Part shown: positions 54,200 to 58,607 of the stretch, one piece after another
How the letters are laid out: each line of letters opens with the position of its first letter
Position numbering within the stretch: position 1 is the stretch's first letter
Source of the DNA: an uncultured Gammaproteobacteria bacterium
GTDB taxonomy: Bacteria; Pseudomonadota; Gammaproteobacteria; PS1; Pseudothioglobaceae
Assembly (NCBI GenBank): GCA_913054335.1
Contig: CAJXHL010000002.1
Location: 1-58,607 of the forward strand
Reading direction: 5' to 3'
DNA length: 58,607 bases
Position numbers and translations under genes: made by a program
Notes under the pieces: generated by a model
Told to the model about the DNA's origin: nothing
Seen by the model: the letters and a program-made list of their open reading frames with translations, nothing else
The model's database searches: none

Positions 54200-54799
54200 A
54201 TGAGCGTATTAGTAACACAACAAGCACCAGACTTTACAGCAACTGCTGTTTTAGCAAACGGCGCAATCGTAGAAGACTTTCAACTGTCTAGCCTTAAAGG
54301 TAAAAAAATCGTATTATTCTTCTACCCACTAGACTTTACTTTTGTTTGTCCATCAGAAATTTTGGCACACCATCACCGTGTTGCAGCATTTGCTGAGCGT
54401 GGCGTTGAATTGGTTGGCGTTTCAATCGACTCAAGATTCACTCACAACGCGTGGCGTAACACAGCAATCAATGATGGCGGTATCGGCGTGATTGATTTCC
54501 CATTGGTTGCTGATATGGATCATTCAATCATGGAAGCATACGGTGTTGTTCATCCTGACGGCATCGCGCTTAGAGCATCTTTCCTAATTGATGAAAACTT
54601 TGATGTACGTCATCAAGTGGTTAACGATCTTCCTCTAGGTAGAAATGTTGATGAGATGTTACGTATGGTTGACGCGCTTGAATTCCACACAAGCAACGGC
54701 GAAGTTTGCCCAGCGGGTTGGACTAAAGGCGACGCAGGTATGGATGCATCGCCAGATGGTGTTGCGGCTTACTTGTCAGAAAACGCTGACAACCTATAA
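54200..54799 (+). CDS. Typical 2-Cys peroxiredoxin (AhpC/TSA family)
   Basis: A 199-residue peroxiredoxin. The peroxidatic Cys50 is in FTFVCPSE and the resolving Cys170 in EVCPAGW. It reduces peroxides. A GGAG site precedes the ATG. A strong terminator follows, then a rubredoxin gene. Its reductant is unknown; rubredoxin adjacency is suggestive. Confidence 0.92.
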   Translation: MSVLVTQQAPDFTATAVLANGAIVEDFQLSSLKGKKIVLFFYPLDFTFVCPSEILAHHHRVAAFAERGVELVGVSIDSRFTHNAWRNTAINDGGIGVIDFPLVADMDHSIMEAYGVVHPDGIALRASFLIDENFDVRHQVVNDLPLGRNVDEMLRMVDALEFHTSNGEVCPAGWTKGDAGMDASPDGVAAYLSENADNL

Positions 54800-54815
54800 G
54801 GGTTGTCAAGCTAAT

Positions 54816-54845
54816 AAAAAAGGGGAGTTAAAACTCCCCTTTTTT
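54816..54845 (+). terminator. Rho-independent terminator after the peroxiredoxin gene
   Basis: GGGGAGT, loop TAAA, ACTCCCC, with an A run before and a T run after. It is a classic intrinsic terminator. Confidence 0.9.
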
Positions 54846-54880
54846 GTCTCCGGAAACGAATTATACAAAGGGCTTTAATA

Positions 54881-55045
54881 ATGAAAACATACGAATGCAT
54901 TATTTGCGGCTGGGTTTACGATGAGACCAAAGGCGCACCTGACGAAGGCCTTGCACCGGGCACACGCTGGGAAGACGTTGCTGAGGATTGGGTTTGTCCT
55001 GATTGTGGGGCTAGTAAAGAGCAGTTCGAAATGGTTGAAATCTAA
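54881..55045 (+). CDS. Rubredoxin
   Basis: A 54-residue rubredoxin. The two iron-binding pairs are CIICG (Cys6, Cys9) and CPDCG (Cys39, Cys42); the block WVYDETKGAPDEGLAPGTRW is typical. It lies 36 bp after a terminator. A weak AAAGGG site is upstream. It carries single electrons, possibly to a peroxide- or oxygen-handling enzyme. Confidence 0.92.
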   Translation: MKTYECIICGWVYDETKGAPDEGLAPGTRWEDVAEDWVCPDCGASKEQFEMVEI

Positions 55046-55223
55046 TAACGATCATCTTTTTCGCTATAACTTTGTTAAAGATTTCACAATAAGCACTCAT
55101 TTACTAATTGTAAACTCGTACTCATTGATCAACCTTTGCCTTGTTATAACAAAAAATATTTCTCGTAAAACTCTCCTAGTAAAAAGTAAAATGCACACAC
55201 AGTTATTAATTCAGGATTAAGTC

Positions 55224-56294
55224 ATGTCAAAAATATTAGTTTTGCCGGGTGACGGTATTGGTAAGGAAATCGTTGCACAAGCATTAAAAGTGATCGATTC
55301 ACTGAATGCCAATAACAATCTGGGTATGAATCTTGTTCACGGCCTAATTGGTGGCAGTGCTTATGACGAAACCGGCTCGCCATTACCGCAAGAGACACTA
55401 AAGGTAGCCAAAGAGTGTGATTCTATTTTGCTTGGTGCCGTTGGTGGTCATCAGTGGGAAGCTTTAGACAGGCCGCTTCGTCCAGAGCGAGGCTTACTTG
55501 GCCTTAGAGCGGAGATGGATTTATTTTCCAACCTTCGCCCTGCGATTCTTTACCCACAATTAGCAGCAGCCTCATCCCTTAAAGAAGAGATTGTTTCGGG
55601 CTTGGACTTGATGATTGTACGTGAATTGGTTGGTGGTATTTACTTTGGCGAGCCTCGCGGCATCGAGGTCAAAGATGGCCAACGTTTTGGCATTAACTCT
55701 GCAACCTATTTCGAATCAGAAATTGCTCGCATCGGTCATTCCGCATTCCAAATTGCACAAAAAAGAGACAAGCGCGTTTGTTCGGTTGACAAAGCCAACG
55801 TGCTGGAAGTGTGTGAGTTGTGGCGCGAAGTGATGGAAGAAGTGTCCAAGGACTATCCAGATGTTGAGCTTTCTCATATCTATGTTGATAATGCCGCAAT
55901 GCAATTGGTTAAAGCGCCAAAACAATTTGACGTGATGGTGACAAGTAATTTATTCGGCGACGTACTTTCAGATTGTGCCGCAATGCTAACAGGCTCGATT
56001 GGCATGCTGCCTTCAGCCTCGCTTAACAAGGACAACTTCGGTATGTACGAGCCAATTCATGGTTCTGCACCAGACATTGCTGGCAAAGACATTGCTAATC
56101 CATTGGCAACGATTCTTTCGGTTGCAATGATGTTGCGTTACTCCCTTAACCAGACGGATTTAGCTGACAAGATTGAAGCGGCAGTAAATACCGTACTTGA
56201 TCAAGGCTATCGTACTGGCGATATTGCTGCTGATGGTGATACGGCAATTGGTACAGAAGAGATGGGTGACAGGGTCGTTGCAGCCCTAAAATAA
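55224..56294 (+). CDS. leuB: 3-isopropylmalate dehydrogenase
   Basis: A 356-residue NAD-dependent dehydrogenase of leucine biosynthesis. Blocks: [62 protein letters not shown] and [10 protein letters not shown]. No leuCD is adjacent in this window. A 178-bp gap precedes it. Confidence 0.95.
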   Translation: MSKILVLPGDGIGKEIVAQALKVIDSLNANNNLGMNLVHGLIGGSAYDETGSPLPQETLKVAKECDSILLGAVGGHQWEALDRPLRPERGLLGLRAEMDLFSNLRPAILYPQLAAASSLKEEIVSGLDLMIVRELVGGIYFGEPRGIEVKDGQRFGINSATYFESEIARIGHSAFQIAQKRDKRVCSVDKANVLEVCELWREVMEEVSKDYPDVELSHIYVDNAAMQLVKAPKQFDVMVTSNLFGDVLSDCAAMLTGSIGMLPSASLNKDNFGMYEPIHGSAPDIAGKDIANPLATILSVAMMLRYSLNQTDLADKIEAAVNTVLDQGYRTGDIAADGDTAIGTEEMGDRVVAALK

Positions 56295-56407
56295 GCTAAA
56301 TTTTGTCGATATTATTGTTGTCGAGCCTCTCAAAACCAGTCACTTATTAAATATAAGCGCCTACTTTTTCGAGACTCTTACACCTCTATCTAGACAAAAT
56401 TTAAGCT
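56295..56407. repeat. Element with terminal inverted repeats after leuB
   Basis: TAAATTTTGTC (56297-56307) and GACAAAATTTA (56393-56403) are perfect inverse copies; with one indel the match extends to AGC/GCT outside. They enclose about 85 bp. Size and layout suit a small MITE-like element or a long stem-loop. Confidence 0.4.
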
Positions 56408-56462
56408 AATTTATTCAGGTGATCCCACCGTTTCAGGTGGTGCATAGTCAACAAGACGCCAA

Positions 56463-57074
56463 TCAATTGTCGATTGAGCACCATAAGAATAGCGCGGCAA
56501 TCGTTCGGTAGGGCTTCCATTGGTTTGAGATTTCTATAATTTCACTCATTTCCAAGGCATTTTCGCTGTTTGAGTAGAGTTGGTTAATCGCTCTGATAAT
56601 GCCGATATCTTTCAGTGGAAAGATGTCTTTTTCTTTTAAGTAGAACATCCCAAACATTTCTATAGTCCATGGCCCAACGCCCTTTATTTGGATTAACTCC
56701 TCGTATATTTCAGCGTAATCACGATCATCCCAATAGGCTTCATTGTTAATTGTATGAGTATGAAAGTGCTCGGCAATATTGATAAAGTATTGGGCTTTTT
56801 GATTGGAAAGTCCACAAGATCTAAGATTGTCAGCGCCAACAGCAAGTACGTTTAATGTTGTTATTTTGCCAACGAGATCAATAATTCTTTTCCAAATACT
56901 GGCCGCAGCTTTGACCGATATTTGCTGCGAGACAATTGAGCCCAGTAGAGATTCCAATGCACTTTTTTCTGTACTGAAAACATCGTTGTTATATTTATTG
57001 ATGATTTCTGCCATCTTATGGTCTTTTTGGCATAAATAATCGAGTGATTCTTGCCAATAATCTGGTTTTTTCAT
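56463..57074 (-). CDS. AlkA-like DNA-3-methyladenine glycosylase (HhH-GPD)
   Basis: A 203-residue HhH-GPD base-excision repair protein. The helix-hairpin-helix LIQIKGVGPWTIEM is at about residues 127-140 and the catalytic Asp156 in FPLKDIGI. No Fe-S cysteines; it is the short AlkA type without the N-terminal domain. It removes alkylated bases. A weak CCACC-GTTTCA-GGTGG hairpin follows its stop on the minus strand. Confidence 0.85.
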   Translation of the reverse strand: MKKPDYWQESLDYLCQKDHKMAEIINKYNNDVFSTEKSALESLLGSIVSQQISVKAAASIWKRIIDLVGKITTLNVLAVGADNLRSCGLSNQKAQYFINIAEHFHTHTINNEAYWDDRDYAEIYEELIQIKGVGPWTIEMFGMFYLKEKDIFPLKDIGIIRAINQLYSNSENALEMSEIIEISNQWKPYRTIAALFLWCSIDN

Positions 57075-57082
57075 AAATATTG

Positions 57083-57151
57083 TAAAAAAAAGTTAAAAAA
57101 TAGTAAAAAATGACTAAAAAACATCAAAAATAGCAAATTTATATCAAAAAA
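57083..57151. other. Phased A-tracts (curved DNA) upstream of the glycosylase
   Basis: A-tracts are centred at about 57087, 57097, 57107, 57118 and 57128, nearly exactly helical spacing, with further weaker ones to 57151. This is a textbook curved segment in the divergent gap between the glycosylase (start 57074) and the hydroxyacid dehydrogenase (start 57316). Confidence 0.65.
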
Positions 57152-57177
57152 CAGCCATTTCTATTCAAATTTAGCCA

Positions 57178-57215
57178 ATTTTATACTCCATTTTGAAAAT
57201 TTCTCAATTTTTTAG
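57178..57215. repeat. 38-nt dispersed repeat, second copy
   Basis: It matches 43741-43778 at 31 of 38 bases (core CATTTYGAAAATTTCT). Both copies are intergenic. Confidence 0.4.
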
Positions 57216-57315
57216 TGGTGGTTTAGGCGATTGTTATTGAATAGTTTATTGTATCTGGGTGTGATGCTGACAAACATCGTCGTATAATCTGCACAAATAC
57301 AATTAAGGGCTTATT

Positions 57316-58200
57316 ATGAATAAAAAAAGAAACGTCACTTTTATCGGTCTGGGTACTATGGGTTATCACATGGCTGGACATTTAGCTAATTCTGGATTGG
57401 CAAATGTTAAGGTTTACAACCGAACCAGTGAGAAAGCAGAAAAATGGCTGGTTGATTTTGAGGGCGAGATGGCTACTACACTTAAAGAGGCGGTATCTGA
57501 TGCCGATGTTATTATCACTTGTGCTGGCAGAGATGAAGATATGATGGAGATTGTCTTTTCTGAAAACGGACTGCAGCCTCATTTAAAAGAGGGTGCAATA
57601 TTTGTTGATCATACAACTACGTCGTTTAAATTGGCAAAACATTTGAGTGAAACTCTAAAAGAGAAAAATATTTGTTTTATCGATGCGCCAGTTAGTGGTG
57701 GCGAAGCGGGCGCTGTTAATGGCGTGCTTAGTGTGATGGCGGGTGGCAATAAAGGGGCATTGGAGTGTGCTACAACGTTAATCGAGTCTTACTCAAAAAA
57801 CATCAGCTATATGGGTGAGTCGGGCTACGGTCAGCTGGCCAAAATGGTCAATCAGATTTGTATTGCTGGGCTGTTACAAGGCCTATCTGAGGGCTTATTG
57901 TTTGCCGAGTCAGAAGGCATGAATATGGATAGCTTGCTGTCAGCTATCTCGGGTGGTGCAGCACAATCTTGGCAAATGGACAATCGAGCAAGTACGATGC
58001 ATAAGAGAGAGTTTGATTTTGGTTTTGCCATCAAGTGGATGGTCAAGGATTTGGGTTATTGCCTTGATCGTGCAAAAGACAACAAGTCTCAACTGGACTT
58101 TACTCAAGAAGTTTATGATCGCTACATCAATCTAATGGACAAAGGACACACGTATAGCGACACGTCGTCATTGATGACATACAACGAACTTAATAAGTGA
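57316..58200 (+). CDS. 3-hydroxyisobutyrate dehydrogenase-family oxidoreductase
   Basis: A 294-residue beta-hydroxyacid dehydrogenase. The Rossmann motif TFIGLGTMG, substrate block DAPVSGGEAGA (about 123-133) and catalytic Lys176 (YGQLAKMVNQ) are intact. Relatives act on 3-hydroxyisobutyrate, tartronate semialdehyde or 4-hydroxybutyrate. It is a distant paralogue of the enzyme at 14197. It begins after a curved-DNA region with its own promoter space. Confidence 0.85.
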   Translation: MNKKRNVTFIGLGTMGYHMAGHLANSGLANVKVYNRTSEKAEKWLVDFEGEMATTLKEAVSDADVIITCAGRDEDMMEIVFSENGLQPHLKEGAIFVDHTTTSFKLAKHLSETLKEKNICFIDAPVSGGEAGAVNGVLSVMAGGNKGALECATTLIESYSKNISYMGESGYGQLAKMVNQICIAGLLQGLSEGLLFAESEGMNMDSLLSAISGGAAQSWQMDNRASTMHKREFDFGFAIKWMVKDLGYCLDRAKDNKSQLDFTQEVYDRYINLMDKGHTYSDTSSLMTYNELNK

Positions 58201-58239
58201 TTGTTTTTAAGATCGCTAAATAGTTATGTCTGCTGAACA

Positions 58240-58607
58240 GTGGTGGTTTTTATAACCGCTTGTACCATTCTAAACATCGCACCTGGGCCGGATACGATGT
58301 ACATCATGTCGAAAACTATCGCCCAGGGCCGAAGGGCTGGCCTACTGTCCTCTGTCGGCGTTTGCAGTGGTGCAATGGTGCATGCTAGTTTGGCAGGTTT
58401 GGGCTTATCGGCCATTCTTACGACTTCTCCCGCAGCGTTTAGTGTTATTAAATGGGTCGGTGCGTTCTATTTAATCTACTTGGGTTATGTAACAATTGCC
58501 AATACACTGAAGGTGAGAGAAGACCCGTCATCAAATTCAAATAATGTTTTAAGACTTGTGTTAATAACAAATGCACTGATCATTGAAATTGGTTTGGTGT
58601 CGGTTGG
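58240..58607 (+). CDS. LysE/RhtB-family amino-acid exporter, partial (runs off the window)
   Basis: The frame encodes LNIAPGPDTMYIMSKTIAQG, the N-terminal signature of LysE/RhtB exporters, then hydrophobic segments up to the edge. In its own frame the first start is GTG at 58240. An ATG at 58226 reads MSAEQWWF, which looks like the normal N-terminus, but is one base out of frame at a run of five T (58247-58251). So either GTG starts the protein or a one-base deletion broke it. The C-terminal part is outside the window. Confidence 0.7.
   Translation, partial: MVVFITACTILNIAPGPDTMYIMSKTIAQGRRAGLLSSVGVCSGAMVHASLAGLGLSAILTTSPAAFSVIKWVGAFYLIYLGYVTIANTLKVREDPSSNSNNVLRLVLITNALIIEIGLVSV

Noticed and set aside
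56400-56560. Alternative frame at the end of the AlkA-like gene encoding IDWRLVDYAPPETVGSPE
   Set aside because: It looks protein-like, but the AlkA frame keeps the expected C-terminal block WKPYRTIAALFLW and the alternative frame has no start or family; probably chance.
58224-58415. Minus-strand frame over the LysE start
   Set aside because: The plus strand encodes the LysE signature PGPDT and hydrophobic helices; the minus frame is its shadow.

Overview
The window looks like a chromosomal segment of a marine gammaproteobacterium with moderate-to-low GC. The mixture of osmolyte and methylamine catabolism with a PPi-dependent phosphofructokinase, plus the style of the housekeeping genes, fits the SUP05/ARCTIC96BD-19 (Thioglobaceae-like) group. 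That placement is an inference from content; no rRNA gene is present. I found no tRNA, rRNA, CRISPR array or insertion sequence.

Layout. (1) 1-9024: a truncated MttB-family methyltransferase remnant, an MDR oxidoreductase, an MLE-type enolase-superfamily enzyme, a cupin, then a tightly packed operon (aldehyde dehydrogenase, M19 dipeptidase-like protein, two proteins of unknown function, LDH2-type reductase). This set resembles hydroxyproline/cyclic imino-acid catabolism. (2) 9086-12401, minus strand: FrhB-like iron-sulfur protein, mandelate-racemase-type enolase-superfamily enzyme, LysR regulator. (3) 12560-17255: class II aldolase, a BesD/HalD-like Fe(II)/2OG oxygenase with an intact HxD facial triad, two dehydrogenases and a DddP-like M24 protein with all six metal ligands of the DMSP lyase DddP. 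(4) 17424-22347: glycine cleavage operon gcvT-gcvH-gcvP plus a two-ACT-domain protein. (5) 22386-24216, minus strand: tandem EamA transporters. (6) 24439-32319: fused HyuAB-type hydantoinase/5-oxoprolinase, ectoine-hydrolase-like M24 protein, MarR regulator, DUF1989 protein, GMC oxidoreductase. (7) 32436-40750: creatinase, a GbcB-like reductase, heterotetrameric sarcosine oxidase soxBDAG, and a PhnZ-like HD protein. (8) 40863-47950: dsbB, cfa, GST, a monooxygenase-fold protein, an intergenic repeat region, a broken cupin gene whose 5' end is duplicated on the other side of an acetyltransferase gene, MAPEG, GFA and DUF4389 proteins, YbaK and ThiE. (9) 48212-58607: lptC, lptA, acylphosphatase, adk, PPi-phosphofructokinase, HAD phosphatase, cysS, peroxiredoxin, rubredoxin, leuB, an AlkA-like glycosylase, a beta-hydroxyacid dehydrogenase and the start of a LysE-type exporter.

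How the parts work together. Creatinase gives sarcosine and urea. Sarcosine oxidase gives glycine and methylene-THF. The glycine cleavage system oxidises glycine to a second methylene-THF, CO2 and ammonia. The window therefore encodes a near-complete route from creatine to one-carbon units, with transporters and side enzymes (HyuAB, DUF1989, M24 hydrolases) that may feed related N-methylated or guanidino compounds into it.

Regulation visible in the DNA: two near-identical ATCG-N7-CGAT palindromes (12469-12483 and 24317-24331) link the LysR/aldolase region to the EamA/HyuAB region. GTATAC-centred GntR-type palindromes precede the ALDH operon and the HyuAB operon. Phased A-tract (curved) DNA occurs in the intergenic regions near lptC and near 57.1 kb.
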